Both the position numbers and the translations under genes were made by a program. Source: Bryobacteraceae bacterium (GTDB lineage Bacteria > Acidobacteriota > Terriglobia > Bryobacterales > Bryobacteraceae). Taken from it: a stretch of 64,000 nt of DNA. Positions 29,473 through 39,931 of the stretch are shown here, piece by piece; position 1 is the stretch's first letter, and each line of letters starts with the position of its first letter. A model generated the notes under the pieces. It did not search any database and was not told where the DNA came from. It worked only from the letters and a program-made list of their open reading frames with translations. The DNA is taken from positions 1 to 64,000 of the forward strand of contig JAPWUP010000001.1 of NCBI GenBank assembly GCA_028275505.1. The letters run 5' to 3'.

Positions 29473-31052
29473 AGGTGGCTATCCCCCCGAAGCAACGCGA
29501 TGAGTTGCTCGATGGGAACCTCCCTGTTGCATTCTCCGCGGCTCACCCTCCACATGCCGGCGCGCCCTGCGCCTTCTACGAACAATACTCGGCGGAATTC
29601 CGTGCGATCGCGGGAAAGCCGCATTTTCGCCTCGGAGGGTTGGGACTTTATCAGGTCCACGTGACTGCCGAGTTGGAGCTTGTGAACAAGATAGCGAATT
29701 TCCGGCTCCTGAGAGCCGAAACCCGCCAGCACGACGCGAGACCGGTGATTGTTTCGGCCAATGGCAAGGAGAATTTCGTCCAACCGGCATGGCCATTCCC
29801 AGGCGGAGCAAATTACAATGTCCCCGTCGCGGAGCGAAGGCGGGCCGTCTCTCGCCGTGGCCCCTTCCAGTGACTCGCCAATGGACGCACCGGGTGTCCG
29901 CTGGCTACCAGCGTTCGCCGCCTCATAGTAGAACCGAGAGAACCGCTCCGCGTGCAATTCTGCCGCGAATATGCCCTTTGCTGTGCACCAGGCTCTTTCC
30001 CCCACCTGCCGCATGAGTTCCCTTTCACGAGCCATAGCTAACTGTTGCCCCCAACTCTCCGGTTCATCCCAAGGAAGGAGAAAACCGTTGACCCCGTCGT
30101 GGACGATTTCCGGAGTTCCTCCCACATCAGTGGCGAAGACGGGGCGCCCGGCGGCCATGGCTTCGGCGAGCGAATTGCTCAGCCCCTCCGCTACCGACGA
30201 CTGGACGAAAGCGTGCGCCCTGCGCAACAAGCGGTTAATTTCCTCTGGCGGGAGCTTGCCGACCAGACGCACCCGCGCGTGCAAATCCAGTTCGTTGATC
30301 CAGTAGGAAACCCGATCCCGCTCCGGGCCTGCTCCCACGAGGATGAGCTGCGCCCCAATCCCCATGTCCAAGAGAAGCCGGAACGCCTTCAGAAGGTTGG
30401 GAAAGCCTTTGCGCCAATGAAACCTGCCGGCGGCCAGGAGCATCAGCTCTCCTTCCCCCGCGGAATACTCGGGCAAAGCCGCGGGTACCGGCACAGTGGT
30501 GTAAATCGTTTGCATCCGTTCGGACCGGACTCCCAGATCTCGCGCGGTTTGCTGGATCGCATCACAAACCGTGTGCACGGCCGCCGCGCCCTCGATCGCT
30601 TCCTTGACCGCCTCAGCGTACTGGGCTGACATCAGCGGCTCGACTTGAATATCCGATCCCCGCAGGCTCAGGGTGTAAGGGATGCCCAGCGCTTCCGGGA
30701 TCCAACGCATCAGGATTGCGAGCCCGGCCATGTGGAAGTGGATCAGGTCCGGTTGCAGGCGATCGAAAAAGCCCAGAACGGCGCGGTCGCGCAAAGGCCG
30801 CCGAAGGCGCCATGAGTTTCCAACCAGCGCGTAGCGGAGATTCCACACTTTGGCGGGCAACGAAAGGTGATCGTAGTTGGGCATGAGCAGCTCGCCCGCG
30901 ACCGGCTTGTCCGCGAGGCTGGCCTGCGGTTGAGTGGCAGGGCTGCGGCCGACGAGGATGACATCCACCGCCGAATATCTCCGCATAGCTTCCACGTGCC
31001 GCCGGATAAAGACCTCCGGGGGCACCGTGTGGCTGATCTCGCAGACTCTCAT
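29469..31052 (-). CDS. Glycosyltransferase family 4
   Basis: MRVCEISHTVPPEVFIRRHVEAMRRYSAVDVILVG...LLAAGRFHWRKGFPNLLKAFRLL...AHAFVQSSVAEGLSNSLAEAMAAGRPVFATDVGG. Confidence 0.92.
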   Translation of the reverse strand: MRVCEISHTVPPEVFIRRHVEAMRRYSAVDVILVGRSPATQPQASLADKPVAGELLMPNYDHLSLPAKVWNLRYALVGNSWRLRRPLRDRAVLGFFDRLQPDLIHFHMAGLAILMRWIPEALGIPYTLSLRGSDIQVEPLMSAQYAEAVKEAIEGAAAVHTVCDAIQQTARDLGVRSERMQTIYTTVPVPAALPEYSAGEGELMLLAAGRFHWRKGFPNLLKAFRLLLDMGIGAQLILVGAGPERDRVSYWINELDLHARVRLVGKLPPEEINRLLRRAHAFVQSSVAEGLSNSLAEAMAAGRPVFATDVGGTPEIVHDGVNGFLLPWDEPESWGQQLAMARERELMRQVGERAWCTAKGIFAAELHAERFSRFYYEAANAGSQRTPGASIGESLEGATARDGPPSLRDGDIVICSAWEWPCRLDEILLAIGRNNHRSRVVLAGFGSQEPEIRYLVHKLQLGSHVDLIKSQPSEAKMRLSRDRTEFRRVLFVEGAGRAGMWRVSRGECNREVPIEQLIALLRGDSHL

Positions 31053-32239
31053 GTACCAGCCGTGCGGCCCTCGATCAGGCCACGGTAGATCTCGGCGAAA
31101 CGTTCCGCGCAACGCTCGATCGAAAAACGCTGGGCGGCCACCGCCGCGCGGGCCCCCATGGAGCGGCGACGCCCCTCGTCCAGCATGGCCTCCATGGCGT
31201 TTGCCAGATCGGAGGGCGATTCGGGAGGAACCAGCAGGCCGCAACCGTCTTCCAAAACTTCCGGTACGCCGCCCACGCGCGTCGCCACGCAGGGCAGTCC
31301 GGCTGCCATGGCCTCGATCAAAGCCAACGGCATCCCCTCGGACCTGGAAGGCAAGACGAACACATCGAGTCCGGCGAGAAACTCTTCGATGTGACCTTGA
31401 TAGCCGACAAAGTGCAAACGGGAGCCCAATCCCAAGTGAGCAGCCCGGCTCATCAATTCTCCGCGGAGCGGACCGTCACCTGCCACCGCGAACTGACACG
31501 ATCCGTGGCGCTTAACTAAGATGGCCGCAGCTTCAATGAAAACGTCATGGCCTTTGACCCAATGCATCCGCCCCGCCGTTCCGTAGAGGACGGCGTCATC
31601 GGGAATCCCGAGAGCGCGCCGCCACTGGGGACGCGGGAGTCCCGGAGTTGAAACCGTTGCAATCGGGACACCGACCGGCACCACATCTGGGGTTACTTGG
31701 GAGCCCAATCCTGACTCCCGCCAATGCTGTAGAATCGCGTGCGAATCGGCTGTGATGCGCGTCGGGCGACCGCCCGTCAGTTGTATTGCTCGCTTCCAAC
31801 GAGCAAGTTCTGCCGCATCTGGTGAATAGACACCATGAACAGTCCAAACCCACGGTATCCGGGCATATTTCACGATGGCCTTCGCTTGCAAGTCCATCCA
31901 TGCGGTCACGTGGGTATGGACCAAATCCGCGCGGATCTGGCGAAGCAACCGGGCCAGCCGCCAGGGGAACGTCACAATCATGCGCTGCCTCAACCAGCGC
32001 CAGAACCGGTATGGGCGGGGCGGGAGATGCTCTGGCCAAAGAAACGGGCAGCTCACCAGCAGAACGCCTTCGTCTCGGAAGGATGCCGCGAGCTCTCCGG
32101 TGGTCCCGTGGGTGCAAACCACAACGTGGCGGCACCAGCGCATTACTTGGCTCCGAACAAGGCCGAGAACGAGCCTCTGCACACCGTAGCCCCCAGCGGT
32201 TCCGACCAAGTGCGCCACGCACGCCATCTCGCGTCTCAT
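31049..32239 (-). CDS. Glycosyltransferase family 4
   Basis: YGTAGRMHWVKGHDVFIEAAAILVKR...LDVFVLPSRSEGMPLALIEAMAAGLPCVATRVGGVPEVL; exact start uncertain (ORF open to 32284). Confidence 0.9.
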   Translation of the reverse strand: MRREMACVAHLVGTAGGYGVQRLVLGLVRSQVMRWCRHVVVCTHGTTGELAASFRDEGVLLVSCPFLWPEHLPPRPYRFWRWLRQRMIVTFPWRLARLLRQIRADLVHTHVTAWMDLQAKAIVKYARIPWVWTVHGVYSPDAAELARWKRAIQLTGGRPTRITADSHAILQHWRESGLGSQVTPDVVPVGVPIATVSTPGLPRPQWRRALGIPDDAVLYGTAGRMHWVKGHDVFIEAAAILVKRHGSCQFAVAGDGPLRGELMSRAAHLGLGSRLHFVGYQGHIEEFLAGLDVFVLPSRSEGMPLALIEAMAAGLPCVATRVGGVPEVLEDGCGLLVPPESPSDLANAMEAMLDEGRRRSMGARAAVAAQRFSIERCAERFAEIYRGLIEGRTAGT

Positions 32240-32378
32240 AGGGTCAGATGGGCCCTCCCACCCCCAGAACCGGGACATCCACAAGCTGTACTATCCAAAC
32301 ACCCGGACAAGCCTTCCGCAGGGTTCCTATGCCCCGGGCCCCTGCTGGGACATATCTCACCGCTCAGCCCGAAGCGCT

Positions 32379-33077
32379 TCAGGCAGCTTGGGAATCTTTG
32401 CGTCGGAACAATGCCACGACGTGTGTTGCCGGGTGCCCGAACCAACGCTGCAGAACGCGGGCCAATCTCCGGGTCAGCGCACCCGGGCGAACAGCCTCCG
32501 TGAGAAGCGGCCGCGTCGGAAGTTCTGCCCAATGAACTGCGGTCCAACAGTCGTCGCTGAAATACGACAACGGTTTCAGCTCGTCGCCACCGGCCCATTT
32601 GTTGGCCCTACGCCGATCCCACCACAGAAACACCGCTCCCGGTCTTGTAACACGGGCGATGGCCCAAGCGAGCCTCCGTCTCTCTTGCGGCTGGCGGATA
32701 GAGCTAAACACCGTGCACTGCATAGCAAAATCGAAGACACCCAGCTCATCTATCCATTCCAGCCCGGTCACCGCCTTGAACTGGATGCCCGGATAACGCC
32801 GGCGGGCCTCATCGATGACCCACTCCCGGAGGTCGATCCCGACTATATTGCCGGGCCGAACGCCAAACTCCACAAGGGCGGCGGAGCTCCTACCAAAACC
32901 GCAGCCGACATCCAAGGCTCGTATCTCGGGGAGGGGCCGCCGAAGTTCCAACAGGGCGTGTCGCAGTGCCCACATCAAGCGGAAGCGGTGCCACATCTCT
33001 TTTTCGACGGTCGGGCACCACGTATCGGCGCCGGGTGGTTCTATGAGCGCGTAATCCGCAGAAATTTGCTCAAACAT
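32379..33077 (-). CDS. Class I SAM-dependent methyltransferase
   Basis: IRALDVGCGFGRSSAALVEFGVRPGNIVGIDLREWVIDEARRRYPG. Confidence 0.85.
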   Translation of the reverse strand: MFEQISADYALIEPPGADTWCPTVEKEMWHRFRLMWALRHALLELRRPLPEIRALDVGCGFGRSSAALVEFGVRPGNIVGIDLREWVIDEARRRYPGIQFKAVTGLEWIDELGVFDFAMQCTVFSSIRQPQERRRLAWAIARVTRPGAVFLWWDRRRANKWAGGDELKPLSYFSDDCWTAVHWAELPTRPLLTEAVRPGALTRRLARVLQRWFGHPATHVVALFRRKDSQAA

Positions 33078-33229
33078 GGGCGTCGTTCACGCTTTTGAGT
33101 CCTAGTAGTTGGCCACCCACACGAAAGCCCCACGAGCGCGGTCTGGCGGCGAGAATCTTGCCAAGGCAGACCGAGCCAGCGACGTTCTCTCAGGGGATGG
33201 TCTTGGCTCCGGCTCGCAAGGGCCCCCTC

Positions 33230-34516
33230 CTAGTCCAGGTCTGGGGCCGGAAGCTCCAATCGCATCGAAACCCCGGGAACAGCCACCAAGCCGAACCGGT
33301 GATCGACACAGCTAGTCCCATAAATGGGAGCCTGACATACGTCAAGTCGGATGTCCTTCACCCGGCACAAAAAATTCCGCGCACAATCACGGAGCCAGAC
33401 CGTCAGAGCGTAGGTGCCGGGCGTATATGGGACCCTGGGCAAGGTGATAACCAAGAGGCTCCGACCGCGAGGCAAGGCGCCAAGATCAACGCCCAACTCG
33501 TCACTGTTAAGTTCGGTCAAGACTACGTCATTCGCGGTTCGTATCGAAAATCCAGCACTGAACCTCCGCAGCGTATTTTCGCTGTCCAACATGATCTCGA
33601 TAGCCCCGTCGTAGCCAGGGACCAAGCATGAGTTCGACCTCATCGGGCCACCGAGCGAACGTGCCCGGCAACTACATATTCGCACCGGCCCTGAGCATTG
33701 CTCGGCGAAGCTCCCGGGATCCACCTCAGACCTTACGAAGGAGTCGAGGTAAAAGGCCACAGCCCCTTCCGCGCCACCACCATACACAACCTGTCCCTTG
33801 TGCAAGACCACAGCTTTGCTGCACAACACCTGCACGGCCGCCATGTTATGGCTCACAAACAACACCGTCCTGCCCTCGCCGGCGACTTCGCCCATTTTGC
33901 CCAGGCATTTCTTCTGGAAGGCGGCGTCGCCGACGGCCAGGACCTCATCCACCAGCAAGATCTCGGGCTCCAGGTGAGCGGCCACCGCGAAGGCCAGCCG
34001 CAGGTACATGCCGCTCGAGTAGTGCTTGACGGGCGTGTCAATGAACTTCTCGACCTCGGCGAAGGCCACGATCTCGTCGAACTTGCGGGCGATTTCGGCG
34101 CGCTTCATGCCCAGAATCGCGCCGTTCAGGTAAATGTTCTCGCGTCCGGTCAGCTCGGGGTGGAAGCCGGTGCCCACCTCGAGCAGCGAGCCGACCCGAC
34201 CGCGCACCTCGGCCCAGCCCTCGGTCGGTTCCGTCACGCGCGAGAGAATCTTCAGCAGCGTGCTCTTGCCCGCGCCGTTGCGCCCGATGATGCCGAGAAC
34301 CTCGCCGCGCTTGACCTCGAACGACACGTCCTTGAGCGCCCAGATGGTCTGCTCATCCGGCTCGCGGCGGCCATCGCGGCTCAGCCAGCCGCGGATCGTC
34401 CGGACCGTGCGCTGGGCGCCCTCGACCAGTGTGTCGCGCAAGGTGCGGTAGCGCTCCTGCCGCCCGATGCGGTACCGCTTGCCCAGTCCTTCGACCCGAA
34501 TCGCTATGTCGCTCAT
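33230..34516 (-). CDS. wzt: Polysaccharide ABC transporter ATP-binding protein with C-terminal Wzt-like domain
   Basis: VLGIIGRNGAGKSTLLKILSRVTEPTEGWAEVRGRVGSLLEVGTGFHPELTGRENIYLNGAILGM, YSSGMYLRLAFAVAAHLEPEILLVDEVLAVGD plus ~170-aa C-terminal extension. Confidence 0.93.
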   Translation of the reverse strand: MSDIAIRVEGLGKRYRIGRQERYRTLRDTLVEGAQRTVRTIRGWLSRDGRREPDEQTIWALKDVSFEVKRGEVLGIIGRNGAGKSTLLKILSRVTEPTEGWAEVRGRVGSLLEVGTGFHPELTGRENIYLNGAILGMKRAEIARKFDEIVAFAEVEKFIDTPVKHYSSGMYLRLAFAVAAHLEPEILLVDEVLAVGDAAFQKKCLGKMGEVAGEGRTVLFVSHNMAAVQVLCSKAVVLHKGQVVYGGGAEGAVAFYLDSFVRSEVDPGSFAEQCSGPVRICSCRARSLGGPMRSNSCLVPGYDGAIEIMLDSENTLRRFSAGFSIRTANDVVLTELNSDELGVDLGALPRGRSLLVITLPRVPYTPGTYALTVWLRDCARNFLCRVKDIRLDVCQAPIYGTSCVDHRFGLVAVPGVSMRLELPAPDLD

Positions 34517-35481
34517 CGGCCCGCTCGCACTTTCTTGGCGCGAGGCACAAACGCGTAGATCTGGGTTCTCCCCCGGATGATCTCGTATTCGGGATTGAGT
34601 TGCTTTACCAGGCGAGGGATGACGGCGCGGTCATCCGGCAAGTGGTACACGCACACGGCGAGCTTCGGTGCAAACATACGCAGTGTCTGCTCAGCGCCCG
34701 CCAGCGCGTGCCGCTCGGATCCCTCGATGTCCATCTTGATGAAATCCACCCGTTGCAAACCCAGTTCCCGCACGACCGCGTCAATTGTGGTCGCGCGGAC
34801 CGAGAGTGCTCCCGCGCCTGATACGTGCCCCGCCGCAGTGTTATTAAGCCGGGGCTGTTGGAACTTGAGCGTGCCTTGGGTGGACCACGCCGCCGCCTCC
34901 ACGACCTTCACACTTCCGCGCCGGATTTGCTCAGCGAAAGTTTTCCGCAGGCACTGGGCATTGACGGGCTCAGGCTCGAAACCCACGACCAGCCCGGCGC
35001 CGCGCTGCAGAGCCAGGCGCGTGAAAAGACCTAAATGAGCGCCGACGTCCAAAACCACGTCACCGGGCGCGACGGTCACGTCGGCGTATTCATAAACCCC
35101 GTCATGGGCGATTTCGTGGGCAATCACTTCGATGGTCGGGGCGTCTTCAAAGCGCCCCCAAATAGCCCCCAACGGCGTTTCCCAAAACACGGAACACGCC
35201 GTAGGGAGATCCCGTTGGCGCATGTGAACCGGGCCATCGCCCAGAACAAACCCCACGTTGGCGGCAAGCCTGCGCTGGTAAGTGAGGAGCCGGTCAGGAT
35301 ACAGAGCCATGAAGATGTCCATCCAGCCCAGTTCTGGGAGCTGCCCCCGGGCCTTCAACCCGATCAGGGAAGCGCGCCAAGCCAGCTTGCTGGTGTCGAA
35401 ACCGGCCAAGGCAGCGAGCGCCACTGCGGCGAGCAACACCAAGGCCGGCACCCAAAACTTACGCGAAATACGGACCGACAT
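34513..35481 (-). CDS. FkbM family methyltransferase with N-terminal membrane anchor
   Basis: VAPGDVVLDVGAHLGLFTRLALQRGAGLVVGFEPEPVNAQCLRKTF...VDFIKMDIEGSERHALAGAEQTL. Confidence 0.9.
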   Translation of the reverse strand: MSVRISRKFWVPALVLLAAVALAALAGFDTSKLAWRASLIGLKARGQLPELGWMDIFMALYPDRLLTYQRRLAANVGFVLGDGPVHMRQRDLPTACSVFWETPLGAIWGRFEDAPTIEVIAHEIAHDGVYEYADVTVAPGDVVLDVGAHLGLFTRLALQRGAGLVVGFEPEPVNAQCLRKTFAEQIRRGSVKVVEAAAWSTQGTLKFQQPRLNNTAAGHVSGAGALSVRATTIDAVVRELGLQRVDFIKMDIEGSERHALAGAEQTLRMFAPKLAVCVYHLPDDRAVIPRLVKQLNPEYEIIRGRTQIYAFVPRAKKVRAGR

Positions 35482-35504
35482 TCACCACCTGCCTTCGTGC
35501 ATCT

Positions 35505-37085
35505 TTACGGACGAGAAACTTCAGCGCGTGGCTCCCCCACTCGGCGAGTGGGCGCTCGGTAAAAGGCGCCGTCACCGAGATCCTCGATCAGCTCGAGTCC
35601 GAGTTGGCCGGCGAGCTCCTGTTCGCTCGGCAGGTACCACCTCTGTGTTCCACGCAGGTAGACCAAGAGCGCGCCTTCGGCCTCCATCCGCTCCAGCAGC
35701 CGCGCGGACTCGGCCTCGAAGCTCTCGTTGACCCGCCGGCTCATAGGGTTGGCCTTCCGCGGGATGGGATATGCGGTCCCGCCGGCCAGAAACCAAATCG
35801 CGCCCGGATCGTTACTGTAGTAACCTGCGGCGTTTCCCAGTTCCCGGACCCGCCTGATGGCGGCCGACTCCCTCCAGGCCTTCCCGCTGTATCCCTCACC
35901 GACCGCGAGATACTGCTTGCTCCACGCCACGGTCCGCCGAACGTGCATGGCGACCAAGAGGCAAAAGGCGGCTGCGGCCGTCACCGTCACGATCCGCCCG
36001 CGACCCGAGAGGAGGCGCCAAGCTACGCTCACGGCCACGATAAGGCCGGAAGGATAAATCACGAACCGCAGTAGACGCGGGCCCAGGTCCAACGATGCGT
36101 CGTAGACCGAAATTGAAGTTGCAAGAAAGAGCGGGTAGATGGCGAGGAAGAGGGCGTAAAACCCGAGAATCCGCCGGCGGTCGTCCCCGATCGCGTCGCG
36201 CAATCGGGCTGGCCTGCCGAACAGCAACCCTACCAGCAACGCGCAAGCCAGCGCAAGGACCAGTGCAAAAGTGGCAGGCGATGCGAACCGCTCCGGCAAT
36301 ACGAGTTCTACCAACTCGAACGCCCGGGAGAGCTGTTCGCGCGTGATCGGGTGCCACACCAAACCTCGTCCGGCAAACAGCGCATCACCGCTGGACGGAC
36401 CGCGGGGCAAGCCCCAGAGCACGGCTGGCGCGACGCCGAGCACCAGCAGGCCAGCGCAGCGCAAGAATCGCCGCCCGCTGGGAGCCCACAACCAGAGTCC
36501 TAACGCGCCAGCCAGCAGCAGGGCGATCCCGGCATAACGCGTGAGGCAAGCCAAGGTGAGCGAAACCAGGCCTACCCAGTACCGCCACTCAGCGCCGCGA
36601 ACCGCGTAGGCGCCAAGCTGATAAAGACCGAGCAATCCAAAAAACATGAACAGCGGTTCGGTCCACGCATGGGCGTGAACGCCAAGCACGACTTGAGCCG
36701 TGGCCGTGAGCGTAGCACCCAGCGCCGCCGCAACCGCGGAGCAAGTAAGTCTCGTCAGGATGAACCCCACCAGCGCCACGTTGGCCGGAAACAGGAGCAG
36801 GTTCAGCAGGCGGGCGGCGCCGGGGGGATCGAAGCCGAACTTAACTAGCCCTGCCAAAACCAACGGATAAAACGGGGCCTGAAGATTGCCAGAGCTTAGC
36901 GGCCCGGACGACTCTGCACCGGCAAACTTGAGTGCGGTCCGGAAGTAGCCCAGCGAGTCGGGGCTTAAAGCCACTCCCCAACGCGACGTCACCACCGCCA
37001 GCCACACATCCGCAGCCAGGGCTATCACACCCAGGAGAACAACCGCCACCCACTTGCTCCGGTCCAGCGATCGCCAGGATTTCAT
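35505..37085 (-). CDS. Multi-TM glycosyltransferase-like (GT-C/GT39-like) membrane protein
   Basis: SPDSLGYFRTALKFAG..NLQAPFYPLVLAGLVKFG, ~10 hydrophobic segments. Confidence 0.65.
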   Translation of the reverse strand: MKSWRSLDRSKWVAVVLLGVIALAADVWLAVVTSRWGVALSPDSLGYFRTALKFAGAESSGPLSSGNLQAPFYPLVLAGLVKFGFDPPGAARLLNLLLFPANVALVGFILTRLTCSAVAAALGATLTATAQVVLGVHAHAWTEPLFMFFGLLGLYQLGAYAVRGAEWRYWVGLVSLTLACLTRYAGIALLLAGALGLWLWAPSGRRFLRCAGLLVLGVAPAVLWGLPRGPSSGDALFAGRGLVWHPITREQLSRAFELVELVLPERFASPATFALVLALACALLVGLLFGRPARLRDAIGDDRRRILGFYALFLAIYPLFLATSISVYDASLDLGPRLLRFVIYPSGLIVAVSVAWRLLSGRGRIVTVTAAAAFCLLVAMHVRRTVAWSKQYLAVGEGYSGKAWRESAAIRRVRELGNAAGYYSNDPGAIWFLAGGTAYPIPRKANPMSRRVNESFEAESARLLERMEAEGALLVYLRGTQRWYLPSEQELAGQLGLELIEDLGDGAFYRAPTRRVGEPRAEVSRP

Positions 37086-37097
37086 CGCGTGCCTCCG

Positions 37098-37955
37098 CTA
37101 CACCACGTCCGCGAACGTCTTTTCCATGCGGCGGAAGTAGAAGGCGCCGGTGATGAGCACGATGAGCGAGGCCAGGGCCGAGGCGGCGATCAGCGGCCCG
37201 GGCCGCGTCCGGGCGCCCAGCAAAGCCCAGCGGAAGCCCTCCACCACGCCAGCCATCGGGTTCAATCCGTAAAGCGTCCGCCACGGCTCAGGCAGCAGGC
37301 TGCTCGGATAGGCGATCGGCGTCGCGTACATCCAGAACTGGACCAAAAACGGCACCAGGTAGCGCACGTCGCGATACTCGACGTTCAGCGCCGAAAGCCA
37401 CAATCCCACACCCAGCGCCGTCACGAAAGCGAGCAGGAAAAACGCCGGCAGCCACAGCGCCTGCCAGCCGGGCCGCACGCCGTAGAAAAGCATCATCGCG
37501 ACCAGCAGCGCAAAGGCCAGCGCGAAATCCACAGCGCCCGCCAGCACGGAGGAAAGCGGAATCGTCAGCCGCGGGAAGTAAACCTTCTTGATGAGATTGG
37601 CGCTGCCCACCAGGCTGTTGGAGGACTGGTTCAGCCCGTAGGCGAAGAACTGCCAGGGCACCAGGCCCGCCAGGGAAAAGATCGGGTAGGGCAGCCCGTC
37701 GGAAGGGATGCGAGCCAGCCGGCCGAAAAACAGGCTGAAGACCACCATGGTCATGAACGGCTGGAGGATGGCCCAGGCCGCGCCGAGGACGGTCTGCTTG
37801 TAGCGGACCTTGATGTCGCGCCACGTCAGGAAATAAAGCAGCTCGCGGTACTCCCACAGCTCGCGCAGCTTCAGGGACACCCAGCCGCGCGAAGGCTCGA
37901 TGCGGATGACGGGCGTCGCCTCTGCGGGCGCGCGAGTTTCAGCGACTACGGCCAC
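37098..37955 (-). CDS. wzm: Polysaccharide ABC transporter permease
   Basis: LTWRDIKVRYKQTVLGAAWAILQPFMTMVVFSLFFGRLARIPSDGLPYPIFSLAGLVPWQFFAYGLNQSSNSLVGSANLIKKVYFPRL. Confidence 0.95.
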   Translation of the reverse strand: MAVVAETRAPAEATPVIRIEPSRGWVSLKLRELWEYRELLYFLTWRDIKVRYKQTVLGAAWAILQPFMTMVVFSLFFGRLARIPSDGLPYPIFSLAGLVPWQFFAYGLNQSSNSLVGSANLIKKVYFPRLTIPLSSVLAGAVDFALAFALLVAMMLFYGVRPGWQALWLPAFFLLAFVTALGVGLWLSALNVEYRDVRYLVPFLVQFWMYATPIAYPSSLLPEPWRTLYGLNPMAGVVEGFRWALLGARTRPGPLIAASALASLIVLITGAFYFRRMEKTFADVV

Positions 37956-39931
37956 GGCTGGCTCCTCGCAGGTTCGAAAGCATCAGGTGCGGCTTCTTCT
38001 TCGATCAGGATGTTGCGGATGCGTCGCAGCGACGTGGTCCCGTAAAGGTACAGATCGCGGCCCACGAAAAGCAGGTTCTGCGCGGGCCGGGCCTCCAGGA
38101 CGCGCTCCACGTACCCGGTCCGCGGGTCAATGCGGCTGATGAAATTGTCCACGTAGAGCCAGACCCAACCGTCCGGTCCCAGGATCGGACGGCGGTTGTA
38201 GGACCTCATGTCGCCGAACGCCTGACCGCCCAGATCCTGCACCCACAAAACCTCGCCCGTACGCACGTCGGCCTTGAAGAAACGCGTGCCCAGCAGACCG
38301 AGAACGATGCCCGGCTCCACTTCCACGAGCTTGTCCAGCGCGGAGAGGCCGGGCACGGGAACGATCTCGCGCTCGATGGCGCGGGAGGCCACGTCGTAGA
38401 CGAACAAGCGGGCCTCGAGGCCGGGCTCGATCGCGATGCTGCTGTAAACGATCTTGCGGCCATGGTCGGCGGCGATCAGATCGCGCACGTCGTACTTTTC
38501 AAAGGGCGCCCGCAGGCTGCCGCGAGCGCCGGTGACCGGGTCGTACCAGCCGAGTTGGCCGCCCACGCTGTCGCGCTCGTGATGCACGCCCACGTAAACC
38601 AGGCCGTCGGCTCCGCGCGCCAGGTAGTAGTGGTACTTGTGGAAGCCGGGCAGCATGTAAGGGTTCACGCCGGGATCATAAGGATTCGCCGTCGAATAAA
38701 CCAGCGTCCAGGGCCTGACGGGATTCCAGCGCAGGGTGGCCGCAGGGTAGCCTGCGAAGAACCACTCGCCGTTGACGGGCAGGGCCGCGTACAGGCTGCG
38801 CTGGGTGCGACCGAGAGGTTTGACGGCGCCGCTGACCGTGTCATAGATGACCAGCGGGCCGTAACCGAACGGGAAGACCAGCAACTCGGAACCGGAGAAG
38901 CGGTAGAGCCGATGGACCGTTTCCGCCGCCATGCGGATGGGCGCCGATGCCGAGCGCCATTCCGGTTCGCCCGCGCGCCGCCAGCGGATAGTGGCGAGGC
39001 CGCCAGTGGCGGTGTCCGGCGTCGCTTCCGCCAGATCGAGCTGAACGCCGAACTCTTTCATGGCGACGGCCTCGGTCACGTCAGGGACCAGCCCGCGCGG
39101 CCAACTGGCCAGAGCCGGCCTTTGCCCCGGAGGCAGCGGCGCCAGCTCGCCATTTTCCAGCCGGAACCACGCGCCTCCCGGACCCTGCGTGTACCAGCCT
39201 CCGTTCGCGCCGCGCGAGACGCCCACGTAACTGAGGCGAGCGTCCTTCCAGTACACCTTCTGCTGTTTGGTCTCGCGATCGTAGATCACCAGATACCAGG
39301 GCATCTGGCCGATGGCGACGTAGACGTAGCGACGGTCGGCGCCCAGCGTGTAGGCGTAGCGATAGTAGGGCGGGCCGGGATCGTCCATGATGCCGAAGTT
39401 TTCCAGCACGCCGGTTTCGGGATCGTAGCGCTCGACGTAGCCCTTCGTGGTTTCGCCCAGGTAGACGGCGCCGTCGTCGCCCTCGATGGCGTACTGGGTG
39501 GATTCGGCCAGTTTGCCCAGCAGGCGCGTCTGGCCGGTCTCGGGATCGTACTCGGTAAGGTGACCCGAGCCGATGTAAATCTTGCCGTTCGAATGGAGGA
39601 TGGTCCCGTTGGGTCCCGGACCGCCCGGCGCGATGTCCACCACACGCACCGCGCCCGTGTCCAGGTTCAGATCGAGAGCCTGAAACTGGGCGGTCCCCGT
39701 GTACATGAGCAGCAGATGGACCTCGCCGGTGCGAGGCGACCGGAACATCAGCCGTTGCGAAAGAGTCGCAGCCTCGATGACAGGTCCCAGATTTTCGACC
39801 ACGTAGGGACCCGGAGCGAGGGTCATGCGACGCTGAGTCGGGCGGTCGGACGCCACGACAGCGAGAGCCACCGCACAAAGCGCGGCGGCTTTGCGCGGCG
39901 AGGCGGCTTCACTCGCCAGATGATTCCGCAT
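37946..39931 (-). CDS. Secreted beta-propeller-like hypothetical protein in the EPS operon
   Basis: Repeated YDPETGQ/YDPETGV/YDRETKQ/YDTVSGA/YDPVTGA motifs, N-terminal hydrophobic segment. Confidence 0.7.
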   Translation of the reverse strand: MRNHLASEAASPRKAAALCAVALAVVASDRPTQRRMTLAPGPYVVENLGPVIEAATLSQRLMFRSPRTGEVHLLLMYTGTAQFQALDLNLDTGAVRVVDIAPGGPGPNGTILHSNGKIYIGSGHLTEYDPETGQTRLLGKLAESTQYAIEGDDGAVYLGETTKGYVERYDPETGVLENFGIMDDPGPPYYRYAYTLGADRRYVYVAIGQMPWYLVIYDRETKQQKVYWKDARLSYVGVSRGANGGWYTQGPGGAWFRLENGELAPLPPGQRPALASWPRGLVPDVTEAVAMKEFGVQLDLAEATPDTATGGLATIRWRRAGEPEWRSASAPIRMAAETVHRLYRFSGSELLVFPFGYGPLVIYDTVSGAVKPLGRTQRSLYAALPVNGEWFFAGYPAATLRWNPVRPWTLVYSTANPYDPGVNPYMLPGFHKYHYYLARGADGLVYVGVHHERDSVGGQLGWYDPVTGARGSLRAPFEKYDVRDLIAADHGRKIVYSSIAIEPGLEARLFVYDVASRAIEREIVPVPGLSALDKLVEVEPGIVLGLLGTRFFKADVRTGEVLWVQDLGGQAFGDMRSYNRRPILGPDGWVWLYVDNFISRIDPRTGYVERVLEARPAQNLLFVGRDLYLYGTTSLRRIRNILIEEEAAPDAFEPARSQPWP